Shown here: positions 45,762 through 54,542 of the stretch, one piece after another | Layout: each line of letters begins with the position of its first letter | How positions within the stretch are numbered: position 1 is the stretch's first letter | NCBI RefSeq assembly: GCF_000829465.1 | Contig: NZ_JXAL01000003.1 | Span: 1 to 64,000 of the forward strand | Length of the DNA: 64,000 bases | Reading direction: 5' to 3' | Source of the DNA: Cohnella kolymensis | Lineage (GTDB): Bacteria > Bacillota > Bacilli > Paenibacillales > Paenibacillaceae | Program-made: the position numbers and the translations under genes | The notes under the pieces: generated by a model | Told to the model about the DNA's origin: nothing | The model's input: only the letters and a program-made list of their open reading frames with translations | Databases searched by the model: none

Positions 45762-46838
45762 ATGAACAATGGACTATTGGCAGGCCGGCCCCCGCGCGGG
45801 CCGTTGACGCTGATGATAAGAGTGTACCGTTACATTCTGCCGGAAGTGCGTGCCGAACTGAAAAGATGGCGCAGGATGGCCGAAGGCATTCCCGATCCGG
45901 AGCTGCGGAAGCAAGCGCTGGACAGCATGAACACGAAGCAATTTCATTGTGAAGGCGGCGGTGTGTACGCGGCCGCCAACCTGGAACAGCGGCATGTGCT
46001 GATTCCGTTAATCGTAGCCTTGCAAACGATCAGCGATTATTTGGACAATTTGTGCGATCGAAGCACTTCGCTGGATGCGGACGATTTCCGGCTGCTTCAC
46101 CAGAGCATGCTGGACGCCGTGACTCCTGGAGCGCAGCTTAGCAATTATTACGCGCTGCGAAGCGAGCAGGAAGACGGCGGCTACCTGCAAGCCTTAGTCC
46201 TGCAATGCCGGCAATCCATAGCGCAGCTGCCTGCGTATTCGCAAGTGCAGCAGCATGTGAGGGATCTGGTTCAGCTGTACGCCGACTTGCAGGTGCACAA
46301 GCATATCTCGCAGACACGCCGCGAAAAGGCGCTGCAGGCATGGTGGGAGCAGCATTGCGAGGAATATCCGCAGCTCAAGTGGAATGAATTCGCCGCGGCG
46401 ACAGGCTCGACACTGGGAATGTTTATGTTGTTTTTGGCGGCCACCGATTCATCGCTCGATGCACGTCAGGCCGCTTCCATAAGAGAGAGCTATTTTCCGT
46501 CAATTTGCGGGCTTCACATCCTGCTCGACTATTTGATCGACCAGGCAGAGGACAGAATGGGCGGAGATTTGAATTTCTGCAGCTACTACAAGGATCAGCA
46601 AATGCTGAACGAACGCATGGGCCGGATGGTTGAATCGGCTCGTACGGCTGCGGACCGTCTTCCGTTCGGCTATTTTCACCGGATGATCGTGGAAGGGCTT
46701 GTCGCTCTTTATTTATCGGATCCCAAGGTGAAAGACCAGCACGACGTGATGCGTACGGCCAAGCGTTTGATGAAGGGGAGTCCTTGGACCCGGTTTTTTT
46801 TCTGGCTGAACAGCAGCTGGATCCGCAAGGCCATGTAA
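45762..46838 (+). CDS. ytpB: Tetraprenyl-beta-curcumene synthase (YtpB/DUF2600)
   Basis: This type of class IB terpene synthase makes tetraprenyl-beta-curcumene, a C35 sesquarterpene precursor, from heptaprenyl diphosphate. The 358-residue protein has the DUF2600 pattern: ADLKRW-type start (VRAELKRWRRMAEGIPD), an Asp-rich motif in TISDYLDNLCDRS (about residue 92), and a second in LHILLDYLIDQAEDR (about 255). GLHILLDYL and FHRMIVEGL are characteristic. The ATG at 45762 follows GCGGAGGG. pfkA follows after 30 bp. The downstream squalene-hopene-type cyclase is not in this window. Confidence 0.88.
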   Translation: MNNGLLAGRPPRGPLTLMIRVYRYILPEVRAELKRWRRMAEGIPDPELRKQALDSMNTKQFHCEGGGVYAAANLEQRHVLIPLIVALQTISDYLDNLCDRSTSLDADDFRLLHQSMLDAVTPGAQLSNYYALRSEQEDGGYLQALVLQCRQSIAQLPAYSQVQQHVRDLVQLYADLQVHKHISQTRREKALQAWWEQHCEEYPQLKWNEFAAATGSTLGMFMLFLAATDSSLDARQAASIRESYFPSICGLHILLDYLIDQAEDRMGGDLNFCSYYKDQQMLNERMGRMVESARTAADRLPFGYFHRMIVEGLVALYLSDPKVKDQHDVMRTAKRLMKGSPWTRFFFWLNSSWIRKAM

Positions 46839-46868
46839 CGGCTTCCAGACTTGAGGGAGGAATTGGAT

Positions 46869-47837
46869 ATGAGTGCAGTAAAGAAAATAGCCGTTTTGAC
46901 GAGCGGCGGGGATTCACAAGGGATGAACGCCGCGGTGCGCGCCGTAGTGCGCAGCGCCTTGTTCCGCGGCTTGGAAGTGCACGGGATTCAGCGGGGGTAT
47001 CAAGGCTTGCTGAATGAGGAATTGAGACCGATGGATATCCGAAGCGTCGGTGATATTATCCAGCGGGGAGGCACGATTCTGCAGACGGCGCGGTGCAAGG
47101 AATTCACGTCGCCCGAAGGGCAGCAGCGCGGCGCGGAGGTTCTGCGGAAGCATGGAATAGACGGGCTGGTCGTCATCGGCGGTGACGGCTCCTACCAGGG
47201 AGCGAACAAGCTCAGCAAGCTCGGCATCAAGACGATGGGTCTGCCGGGTACGATCGACAACGATATTCCTTTTACCGATTACACCATCGGCTTCGATACG
47301 GCTGTCAGCGTAGCAGTAGACGCCATCAATAAACTCCGCGACACCATGACATCGCATGAGCGCTCTTCCGTGGTGGAAGTTATGGGCCGTCATTGCGGGG
47401 ACATTGCGCTATATTCCGGCTTGGCGAGCGGAGCCGAAGCGATCCTCGTTCCGGAGGTTCCTTTTGATGTGAAGCAGATCGCTTTGCATATGAAAGAAAA
47501 CTTCAAGAACGGCAAGCGCCACGGCATTGTCGTCGTAGCTGAGGGTGTTTGCTCGGGCGAAGAGATCGCCCGTACGATTGCGGAGCACAGCGGCATCGAA
47601 CCGAGAGTGACGGTTCTCGGCCATATCCAGCGCGGCGGTTCCCCGACGCACAATGACCGCATTCTGGCCAGCCGATTGGCCGATTACGCGGTGCATAAGC
47701 TGCAGGAAGGCGATTCCGGGAAAGCCATCGGAATTCACCGCGGCGAGTTTACCGCAACCGATATAGATGTCGTGGTATCGACGAAGAAGCCTTTTAACAC
47801 GGAGCTGTATAACTTGGCGATGAGATTGTCTCAATAA
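46869..47837 (+). CDS. pfkA: ATP-dependent 6-phosphofructokinase
   Basis: Pfk phosphorylates fructose-6-phosphate in glycolysis. The 322-residue protein has LTSGGDSQGMNAAVRAVV at the N-terminus, the ATP-binding VVIGGDGSYQGANKL (about 100), catalytic GTIDNDIPFTDYT (about 126), MGRHCGDIAL (about 170) and LGHIQRGGSPTHNDR (about 250). Residue 16 is Gln where the family usually has Pro; otherwise standard. The ATG at 46869 follows GGGAGGAATTGG. A terminator begins at 47871. Confidence 0.95.
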   Translation: MSAVKKIAVLTSGGDSQGMNAAVRAVVRSALFRGLEVHGIQRGYQGLLNEELRPMDIRSVGDIIQRGGTILQTARCKEFTSPEGQQRGAEVLRKHGIDGLVVIGGDGSYQGANKLSKLGIKTMGLPGTIDNDIPFTDYTIGFDTAVSVAVDAINKLRDTMTSHERSSVVEVMGRHCGDIALYSGLASGAEAILVPEVPFDVKQIALHMKENFKNGKRHGIVVVAEGVCSGEEIARTIAEHSGIEPRVTVLGHIQRGGSPTHNDRILASRLADYAVHKLQEGDSGKAIGIHRGEFTATDIDVVVSTKKPFNTELYNLAMRLSQ

Positions 47838-47870
47838 GGAGATTCATAATCTGCTCTAAGGTGAACATAC

Positions 47871-47922
47871 GGAGGGCTGCCCCTAGGAAGAACTTGCCGG
47901 GGGCGGCCCTCCCGTTTTTTTG
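47871..47922. terminator. Terminator after pfkA, overlapping the 3' end of the peroxiredoxin gene
   Basis: GGAGGGCTGCCCC pairs with GGGGGCGGCCCTCC, followed by seven T residues. The stem lies partly inside the convergent peroxiredoxin reading frame, which ends at 47883. Confidence 0.8.
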
Positions 47923-48371
47923 GGGCTTTTGCAGCAGGGACGTGAAAGGACGCCGATAATTTCCTCCGTGGACGGGCTGCCTTTTTCCGCATAAGCGATT
48001 TTTCCGTCAGACCCGATGATGAACACGGTGCGGGACTGCATGAACAAACCGAGGATTTTACCGACTCCGTAAGCTTTACGGATTTCATCATCCTCATCGG
48101 CGACGATCGGAAAATCGTAACCGTACTTGTCGGCGAAGGTCCGATGTTCCTCCACTGTACCGGGATTGACCGCCAGCACCTGAGCATTGTATTTGTCATA
48201 GAGCGACTTTGAGTCTCTGACGGCGCAAAGCTGCTTCGTACATCCGGGGGTAAAGTCCTTCGGATAAAAAATGAGCACGACGGGCGAAACCCCGAGCCAA
48301 TCGCTCAGGTTGACCCTGCCGGCCGTACTGTCTGCAATGAATACCGGTGCGATGTCTCCTATTCCTAACAT
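47883..48371 (-). CDS. Peroxiredoxin, BCP (thioredoxin-dependent) family
   Basis: This enzyme reduces hydroperoxides using thioredoxin. The 162-residue protein has FYPKDFTPGCTKQLCAVRD with the peroxidatic Cys in TPGC and the nearby resolving Cys, plus the BCP segment SPDSTEEHRTF-like NPGTVEEHRTFADKY. It ends with an unusual tail CCKSPKKTGGPPPASSS, encoded by the pfkA terminator sequence, so the tail may be under little selection. ATG at 48371 follows GGAGGTGTTTTC. Confidence 0.9.
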   Translation of the reverse strand: MLGIGDIAPVFIADSTAGRVNLSDWLGVSPVVLIFYPKDFTPGCTKQLCAVRDSKSLYDKYNAQVLAVNPGTVEEHRTFADKYGYDFPIVADEDDEIRKAYGVGKILGLFMQSRTVFIIGSDGKIAYAEKGSPSTEEIIGVLSRPCCKSPKKTGGPPPASSS

Positions 48372-48535
48372 ATGAAAACACCTCCAGTCCTTTTAATAAC
48401 AGTGTATAATATTCCGGTGAAGTCCAACAAGCGTAAAGAGGCCAAGCTATCGCGTAATCGATAAATAAATCCTTTTGACGCATCGACACTTTTTAAACTA
48501 TTATGTATGTAAAGTAGTTAAAGTGAGGTGCGAAC

Positions 48536-49069
48536 ATGAAAATCGCGATTATTGCAGGAAGCAATCGCAGAAGCTCCACCAGCACCCGTATGTGCTTGTT
48601 TATCGGAGAAAGATTAAGTTCCCTGGGTCATACCGTCGAGTTATGGGATTTGTACCGCAAGCCTTTGCCTATGTATGATCCGGATGAGGAATCAGTCGGC
48701 GAAGCGGCGGCCGAACTGGGCGCTGTCGTAGCAGAGGCCGATGCCGTCGTGTTGGCGTCGCCTGAATATCACGGAAGCGTATCGGGCGTATTCAAGAATG
48801 CGCTGGATCATTTGGATACCGAACATTTTGACGGCAAAATGGTGTTAAGCGTGAGCTCCGCCGGAGGTGCCGTAGGCGTGAGTACGCTGCAGCAGATGCA
48901 AACGATCGTGCGGAACGTGCATGGCGTGAATTGTCCGGAATGGATTTCGATCGGCGGTGACCAACGGCGCTTCGACGAGAATGGCGAACCGGCGCACGCG
49001 GCTGTTCGGGCGAGGGTGGAAAGAGTATTGAATGCATTCGTCAGTCTGGCGTCTAAATTACGCACCTGA
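48536..49069 (+). CDS. NADPH-dependent FMN reductase
   Basis: This flavodoxin-fold quinone or azo reductase has 177 residues. The FMN-phosphate loop is AGSNRRSSTSTRM (residues 7-19), and the isoalloxazine-contact SPEYHGSVSGVFKNALDHL (about 81) is typical of YhdA/ChrR/AzoR-like enzymes. The ATG at 48536 follows AAAGTGAGGTGCGAAC. It is a single gene; a weak hairpin terminator follows at 49097. The native substrate is unknown. Confidence 0.88.
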   Translation: MKIAIIAGSNRRSSTSTRMCLFIGERLSSLGHTVELWDLYRKPLPMYDPDEESVGEAAAELGAVVAEADAVVLASPEYHGSVSGVFKNALDHLDTEHFDGKMVLSVSSAGGAVGVSTLQQMQTIVRNVHGVNCPEWISIGGDQRRFDENGEPAHAAVRARVERVLNAFVSLASKLRT

Positions 49070-49096
49070 ATTACACTTATAAATTGCGGATAACAA

Positions 49097-49127
49097 AGCC
49101 GGCGTCCCATTCGGGGACCCGGTTTTT
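49097..49127 (+). terminator. Terminator after the FMN reductase gene
   Basis: AAGCCGG-C-GTCCC pairs with GGGGAC-CCGG, followed by TTTTT. Confidence 0.65.
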
Positions 49128-49165
49128 CTATGTAATTTTACCTAGCGCATATGTCGAAATTCCTT

Positions 49166-49214
49166 TATAATATCTGCTGAGAACATAATTTCATTTGTAC
49201 TGAACATAATTTCA
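49166..49214 (+). promoter_or_regulatory. Promoter and tandem operator of the deo-type operon
   Basis: TATAAT (49166-49171) is the -10. GAACATAATTTCA occurs twice (49181-49193 and 49202-49214), exactly 21 bp apart, two helical turns, covering the start site and early leader. Direct repeats at helical spacing suit cooperative binding by the DeoR-type regulator encoded next. Confidence 0.6.
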
Positions 49215-49239
49215 AAATGAAGTCTGAAAGTGTTGTGAT

Positions 49240-50199
49240 TTGTTGCAAAACGACAAATTCAAGAAGGTCATCGAAGCGGCGAAAATGTATTACCAGCTGG
49301 ATTACAGCCAGAACGAGATTGCCGCGTCGCTCGGAGTTTCCCGTCCCACCGTGTCACGACTTCTTCAACAGGCGAAAGCCGAAGGGATTGTCAGCATCGA
49401 GATTGTGGATCCGACCGAAGACACGGAACGGCTGAGCAAGTCGCTGCAGCAACGGTTTCAGCTTAATCAAGTGATCATCGCTTTTACGCCGTCCTATGAG
49501 GACAGCATTGTTAAAAGGTACATAGGGCAGGCTGCTGCGGCGTATCTGAACGAACTGGTGAAAGACGGAGACACGATTGGAGCTTCATGGGGTTCGACGA
49601 TGTATCAGGCAGCGCTGCATTTGAATGCGAAGGCGCTCAGAAATTCGTTTGTCGTCCAGCTCAACGGCGGTGTGACTGACGCGGATGTGAGGATTTCTCC
49701 ATCGGAGATCGTTCATTTGTTCGGCCGTGCTTTTAACGTCACGCCATACTTCATGTATTTGCCCGCTATTGTAGATCATATTGTTGTGAAGCAAGCGATG
49801 CTCACCGACCGGCATATCCGCAGCGTTATGGATAAAGGGAGAAACGCGAATATCGCCGTTTTTACCGCAGGCGCGCCTACCCCGGATTCCGTGCTTATCA
49901 ATTCCAATTATTTGCGTGATGACGAACTCGAAGGGATAAGAAACCGGGCCGTGGGAGACATTTGTTCCCGCTATTATGACTTGAACGGGGATATATGTCT
50001 GCCTGAATTGGATGGAAGGACGGTCGGTATTGAGCTCGCGGATCTCCGCAGTAAGGAGCATTCGATTCTTGTTGCCGGAGGGGCTTCCAAAGTGAATGCG
50101 ATTTACGGAGCGATCAAAGGAAAATACAGCAACACTTTGGTAACCGACCAGATTACCGCAAAAGCATTATTAGACAAACTACAGACACAGGAGAATTGA
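49240..50199 (+). CDS. deoR: Deoxyribonucleoside regulator DeoR (SorC family)
   Basis: This sugar-binding repressor is induced by deoxyribose-5-phosphate in B. subtilis. The 319-residue protein has an N-terminal helix-turn-helix ([24 protein letters not shown], about 21-45; the motif spans these positions). The SorC effector domain follows from about 60 on, with [12 protein letters not shown] and LNGGV phosphosugar-loop features and [16 protein letters not shown] at the end. The TTG at 49240 (or 49243) is used; the ribosome site is weak. It is first in the deoR-deoC-pdp-punA unit; direct repeats upstream are its likely operator. Confidence 0.85.
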   Translation: MLQNDKFKKVIEAAKMYYQLDYSQNEIAASLGVSRPTVSRLLQQAKAEGIVSIEIVDPTEDTERLSKSLQQRFQLNQVIIAFTPSYEDSIVKRYIGQAAAAYLNELVKDGDTIGASWGSTMYQAALHLNAKALRNSFVVQLNGGVTDADVRISPSEIVHLFGRAFNVTPYFMYLPAIVDHIVVKQAMLTDRHIRSVMDKGRNANIAVFTAGAPTPDSVLINSNYLRDDELEGIRNRAVGDICSRYYDLNGDICLPELDGRTVGIELADLRSKEHSILVAGGASKVNAIYGAIKGKYSNTLVTDQITAKALLDKLQTQEN

Positions 50200-50203
50200 C
50201 CTT

Positions 50204-50875
50204 ATGACGCCAGACCGAATTGCAGGAATGATCGATCATACTTTGTTGAGTGCGGTAAGCACGGAAGCGGAGATCGTTCGCATATGCCAAGAAGCTAAGG
50301 ATTACCGATTTGCGACAGTTTGTGTCAACCCTTATTGGGTACCCGCTGCGGCGCGGGAATTAAAGGGAAGCGGCGTAGGCTTGACTACGGTGATCGGTTT
50401 TCCCCTTGGTGCGAGCAGGATGGAAGTGAAGGCTGCGGAAGCGGAAGACGCCATTCAGGCAGGTGCTACGGAAATCGATATGGTACTTAATGTAGGCGCG
50501 CTGAAATCCGGACAAAATGACGCGGTAAAGCGCGATATCGAACAAGTGGTGAAGGTTTGCAAAGGAAAAGCGGCTGTGAAGGTCATTATTGAAACCTGCT
50601 ATTTGACGGACGAAGAGAAACGGTCGGCAGCCTTGATGTGCAAAGAAGCCGGCGCGGATTTTGTAAAAACGTCCACCGGATTCGGAACGGGCGGAGCGAC
50701 GGTGGAGGATATCGCGTTGATCCGCGAGATTGTCGGTCCGGAAATGGGGATTAAGGCGTCCGGCGGCGTACGGGATCTGGAATTCGCACGGAAACTGGTT
50801 GAAGCAGGGGCCACACGGCTCGGCGCAAGCTCATCCGTTGCCATCGTCACCGGCGGCGAAGGTCAAGGCTACTAA
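50204..50875 (+). CDS. deoC: Deoxyribose-phosphate aldolase
   Basis: DeoC splits 2-deoxyribose-5-phosphate into glyceraldehyde-3-phosphate and acetaldehyde. The 223-residue protein has [15 protein letters not shown] (about 6), [14 protein letters not shown] (about 87), [13 protein letters not shown] (about 130), the Schiff-base Lys in [14 protein letters not shown] (about 153) and [10 protein letters not shown] (about 185). ATG 50204 starts 5 bp after the deoR stop. Pdp follows 21 bp later. Confidence 0.95.
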   Translation: MTPDRIAGMIDHTLLSAVSTEAEIVRICQEAKDYRFATVCVNPYWVPAAARELKGSGVGLTTVIGFPLGASRMEVKAAEAEDAIQAGATEIDMVLNVGALKSGQNDAVKRDIEQVVKVCKGKAAVKVIIETCYLTDEEKRSAALMCKEAGADFVKTSTGFGTGGATVEDIALIREIVGPEMGIKASGGVRDLEFARKLVEAGATRLGASSSVAIVTGGEGQGY

Positions 50876-50896
50876 CCATAGGGAGGTTTGCCTTCA

Positions 50897-52198
50897 ATGA
50901 GAACGGTGGATTTAATTACGAAAAAACGCGACGGCGGCGAGTTGAGCGAGCGGGAGATTTATGATCTTATAATCGGATATACGGAAGGCACTGTCCCGGA
51001 TTATCAAATGTCGGCGATGGCCATGGCTATTTTCTTCCAGGGTATGACTCCGGAAGAGAGAGCGCATCTGACGATGGCGATGGTCCGTTCAGGCGACGTT
51101 ATCGATTTGTCCGGAATAGCCGGCACCAAAGTTGACAAGCACAGCACGGGCGGCGTCGGGGATACGACAACTCTGGTGCTGGCTCCGCTGGTAGCGTCGA
51201 TCGGTGTGCCGGTGGCGAAGATGTCCGGCCGCGGCCTGGGACATACCGGCGGCACGATCGATAAGCTGGAGTCCGTCCCGGGCTTCCATGTTGAAATTGA
51301 CAACGAGCAGTTTCATCGGCTGGTCAATGAGAACGGGGTGGCCGTGATCGGGCAAAGCGCCGACCTCACTCCGGCAGACAAGAAGCTTTACGCGCTTAGA
51401 GACGTAACGGGCACCGTGAATTCGATCCCGCTTATCGCAAGCTCCATCATGAGCAAGAAAATTGCGTCCGGTGCGGACGCCATCGTATTGGATGTCAAAA
51501 CCGGAGACGGCGCCTTCATGAAGACGCTGGAGGAGTCCGAAGAATTGGCCGCCAGTATGGTAGACATCGGCAACCGGGTAGGCAGACGTACCGTTGCGGT
51601 GCTTTCCGATATGAGCCAGCCGCTGGGCTATGCGATCGGCAATGCGCTGGAGGTTAAGGAAGCGATCGACACGTTGAAGGGTGCCGGACCGGAAGATCTG
51701 ACCGAGCTCTGCCTGACGCTGGGAAGCCATATGACAGTGCTTGCCGGTGTTGCCGGCACAATGGAAGAGGCCCGCGGCTTGTTGGAACAATCCATTGCGA
51801 ACGGCAAAGCATTGGAGAAATTCAAGACGTTCCTCTCGGCCCAAGGAGGCGACGCTTCCGTTGTCGATCATCCGGATCGGCTGCCGACTGCGAAGTACCG
51901 TTATGAGGTTCCGGCGAAGGAGGCAGGATTCGTATCGGCGATTGCAGCTGAAAGAATCGGCACCGCGGCTATGCTGCTCGGTGCGGGTCGTGCCACCAAG
52001 GAATCGAAGATTGATCTGGCGGTGGGAATCGTGCTGCAGAAAAAGATCGGAGATCCGGTGAACGCCGGAGAATCCTTAGCGGTCATCCATGCGAATACTG
52101 AAGAAGTACGGCAGGTTTTTGACGAAATTTACACATCCATTAAGATAAGCCGGGACTCTGTCACACCTCCTTCATTATTAGTTGGAGAAATTAGCTGA
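50897..52198 (+). CDS. pdp: Pyrimidine-nucleoside phosphorylase
   Basis: This homodimeric enzyme phosphorolyses uridine, thymidine and deoxyuridine. The 433-residue protein shows the family signature in [17 protein letters not shown] (about 113), [14 protein letters not shown] (about 80) and [16 protein letters not shown] (about 193). Typical C-terminal domain with [18 protein letters not shown] (about 380). The ATG at 50897 follows GGGAGGTTTGCC. Products feed DeoC through phosphopentomutase, which is not in the window. Confidence 0.95.
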   Translation: MRTVDLITKKRDGGELSEREIYDLIIGYTEGTVPDYQMSAMAMAIFFQGMTPEERAHLTMAMVRSGDVIDLSGIAGTKVDKHSTGGVGDTTTLVLAPLVASIGVPVAKMSGRGLGHTGGTIDKLESVPGFHVEIDNEQFHRLVNENGVAVIGQSADLTPADKKLYALRDVTGTVNSIPLIASSIMSKKIASGADAIVLDVKTGDGAFMKTLEESEELAASMVDIGNRVGRRTVAVLSDMSQPLGYAIGNALEVKEAIDTLKGAGPEDLTELCLTLGSHMTVLAGVAGTMEEARGLLEQSIANGKALEKFKTFLSAQGGDASVVDHPDRLPTAKYRYEVPAKEAGFVSAIAAERIGTAAMLLGAGRATKESKIDLAVGIVLQKKIGDPVNAGESLAVIHANTEEVRQVFDEIYTSIKISRDSVTPPSLLVGEIS

Positions 52199-52252
52199 AA
52201 TAAGGACAAGCCGGGCAGAAAATCGGTTATAATCTGAAAGGGGTGATTTGAA

Positions 52253-53074
52253 ATGGGCCAGTTGCTAGGTCGAATGGAAGAAGCGAAATCGTTCATTCAG
52301 GCGCGAATGAAAGAAGCGCCGCAAGTCGGTCTCATCTTGGGATCCGGGTTGGGTGAACTCGCCGATGACATTCAAGACGCCGTGCGGATTCCTTACGAGT
52401 CGATCCCGCATTTTCCGGTGTCGACAGTAGAAGGGCATGCCGGACAGCTTGTAACGGGCCGACTGCAGAACAAGACGGTTATTGCGATGCAAGGTCGTTT
52501 TCATTACTACGAAGGTTATTCGATGCAAGATGTAACCTTCCCGGTACGTGTTATGAAATCACTGGGGGTACAGCAGTTAATCGTCACCAATGCCTGCGGA
52601 GGGATGAATCCCGCATTCAAGCCCGGCGATCTGATGATCATCAAGGATCATCTGAATCTAACCGGGGCAAATCCGCTGATCGGCTCCAATGAGCCGGGAT
52701 TGGGACCGCGGTTCCCGGATATGAGCCGAGCGTATACACCAGAATTGCTCACTCTTGTCCGCGACACTGCGCAGTCACTCGGAATCGAGGTCCAGCAGGG
52801 CGTGTACGCCGGAATTTCCGGTCCGAACTATATGACGCCTGCGGAGCTCACGATGCTTCGTACGCTGGGCGGGGACGCTGTGGGCATGTCCACTGTTCCT
52901 GAAGTTATCGTTGCCAGCCACATGAGCATGCAAGTCATCGGCATTTCCTGCGTTACGGATATGGCGATCGGGGAAGAGTTGGAGCCTTTGAGCCACGAAC
53001 AGGTCATCGAGGTAGCCAACCGCGCCAAACCGCGCTTCATCAAGCTTGTGAAAGAGATTGTCGCTCGGTTGTAA
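52253..53074 (+). CDS. punA: Purine-nucleoside phosphorylase (trimeric type)
   Basis: This enzyme phosphorolyses guanosine and inosine and their deoxy forms. The 273-residue protein has GLILGSGLGELAD (about 25), AMQGRFHYYEGYSM (about 80), IVTNACGGMNP (about 108), and the substrate-binding GVYAGISGPNYMTPAE and VGMSTVPEVIVA near the C-terminus. ATG at 52253 follows AAAGGGGTGATTTGAA. A hairpin without T tract follows at 53097-53127. Confidence 0.94.
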   Translation: MGQLLGRMEEAKSFIQARMKEAPQVGLILGSGLGELADDIQDAVRIPYESIPHFPVSTVEGHAGQLVTGRLQNKTVIAMQGRFHYYEGYSMQDVTFPVRVMKSLGVQQLIVTNACGGMNPAFKPGDLMIIKDHLNLTGANPLIGSNEPGLGPRFPDMSRAYTPELLTLVRDTAQSLGIEVQQGVYAGISGPNYMTPAELTMLRTLGGDAVGMSTVPEVIVASHMSMQVIGISCVTDMAIGEELEPLSHEQVIEVANRAKPRFIKLVKEIVARL

Positions 53075-53213
53075 TCAAACATAAAACCGGTTCATGGAGA
53101 ATCTCTTTAAGCTGATAAGAGGTTCTCACAGGTCTGCGTTCGTACTTAGTCTATTCTATGGTTTCACGTAATTTATTCCTATATGATTCATAATTCAGGA
53201 GGAGAGTTTTTCA

Positions 53214-54380
53214 ATGAGAAAAACAGCAAAAATTTTTACCGGTATTATGCTAGTTGCTTCTTTGGCATTAACCGCTTGCGGCGCCAAGAACAATAACGGC
53301 GGAAGCAGCAGCAGCCCGAGCACAAGCCCGAGCCCAAGCGCGACGCCTTCTGCGAGTGCAAGCGCGCCTGCGAGCCCAAGCGCAGCTCCTGCCAGCTTCC
53401 AAGTCGGTATGGTTACCGACTCCGGTACGATCGACGACAAATCTTTTAACCAAGGTACTTGGGAAGGCGTACAAAAAGCAGCAAAAGACTTAGGTCTTAA
53501 AGAAAAATACTTAAAACCTACCGGAACAACTGAAGCGGATTATATGAAAGAAATCGGTAACCTTTTCGATGCCGGCTACAAATTTATTGTAACTCCAGGC
53601 TTCAAATTCGAAACTGCAATCTTCAAAGCTCAAGATAAATACCCAGATGCAAAGTTCGTTCTGATAGACGGAGGTCCACATGCCGGCGACTTTAAATATG
53701 TCGTGAAGCCGAACACAGTTTCCATCTACTTTGCAGAGCACGAGTCCGGCTACCTCGCCGGTGTTGCAACAGCGCTTCAAGTTAAGGAAGGCGATGTCGG
53801 CTTTATCGGCGGTATGGAAATTCCACCGGTTCAGAAATTCAACTGGGGCTTCCAGCAAGGCGTGAAATATGCCAACGATAACCTCGGAACCAAGATCTCC
53901 ATTAAGAAAGACAACGTCATTTATCAAGGCAGCTTTGACAACGTAGCTGCAGGTTCCCAACTGGCGGCTCAAATGTACGATCGCGGCGTGAAAGTTATCT
54001 TCGCAGCAGCTGGCGGCGTAGGCGTCGGTGCGATCAATGAAGCTAAAACACGCGCAAAAGCAGGTAAAGAAGTTTGGATCGTAGGCGTTGACGTCGACCA
54101 GTATGCTGACGGCGTTTACGATGGCGACAAATCTGTCATTCTTACTTCTGCGATGAAGAAAATCGACCATGCTGCTTACGATATGATCAAAGCTGAGACA
54201 GAAGGAAAATTCCCAGGCGGACAAACATTGATCTTCGATGCTAAAAACGACGGCGTAGGCCTTCCTGTGGAAAATCCGAACCTGACTCCTGAAACGCTTG
54301 CGAAAGTGGATGAGGTGTTCAAGAAAATTCAGTCCGGCGAAATTAAAGTCGCTGCTGAACAAGGCGATCTGCTCAAGTAA
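53214..54380 (+). CDS. BMP-family nucleoside-binding lipoprotein
   Basis: This is the substrate-binding lipoprotein of a nucleoside ABC importer (like B. subtilis NupN or spirochaete PnrA/BmpA). The 388-residue protein has a type II signal peptide with lipobox LALTACG (Cys23). A Ser/Pro/Ala-rich linker runs to about residue 60, followed by the BMP domain with VGMVTDSGTIDDKSFNQGTW and GFIGGMEIPPVQKF and VDVDQYADGVYDGDKS. The Asp in GTIDDKSFNQ binds ribose in relatives. A terminator and long palindrome follow before the ABC ATPase, as expected when the binding protein is made in excess. Confidence 0.92.
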   Translation: MRKTAKIFTGIMLVASLALTACGAKNNNGGSSSSPSTSPSPSATPSASASAPASPSAAPASFQVGMVTDSGTIDDKSFNQGTWEGVQKAAKDLGLKEKYLKPTGTTEADYMKEIGNLFDAGYKFIVTPGFKFETAIFKAQDKYPDAKFVLIDGGPHAGDFKYVVKPNTVSIYFAEHESGYLAGVATALQVKEGDVGFIGGMEIPPVQKFNWGFQQGVKYANDNLGTKISIKKDNVIYQGSFDNVAAGSQLAAQMYDRGVKVIFAAAGGVGVGAINEAKTRAKAGKEVWIVGVDVDQYADGVYDGDKSVILTSAMKKIDHAAYDMIKAETEGKFPGGQTLIFDAKNDGVGLPVENPNLTPETLAKVDEVFKKIQSGEIKVAAEQGDLLK

Positions 54381-54386
54381 TCGAAT

Positions 54387-54415
54387 AAAAAAAGACGGTT
54401 CGACCGTCTTTTTTT
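54387..54415 (+). terminator. Terminator after the BMP lipoprotein gene
   Basis: AAAAAGACGGT and ACCGTCTTTTTTT form a stem with a TCG loop and a seven-T tail. Read-through would supply the downstream transporter genes. Confidence 0.85.
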
Positions 54416-54460
54416 GTTCAACAGACACGATAAGTTTAATGCTTATCGTGCCTGTTGAAC
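54416..54460. repeat. 45-bp near-perfect palindrome
   Basis: GTTCAACAG, one base, CACGATAAG, a 7-base loop, then CTTATCGTG, one base, CTGTTGAAC: 19-bp arms with one mismatch. It abuts the terminator of the BMP gene and lacks a T tract. Confidence 0.85.
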
Positions 54461-54542
54461 CAATGTTAATCATCAGGCAGTCCTGAGGTTTTATAGTCGA
54501 TTTGGTCAACTATTTTGTCCTGTTCAGAGGGAGGAGCATTCC

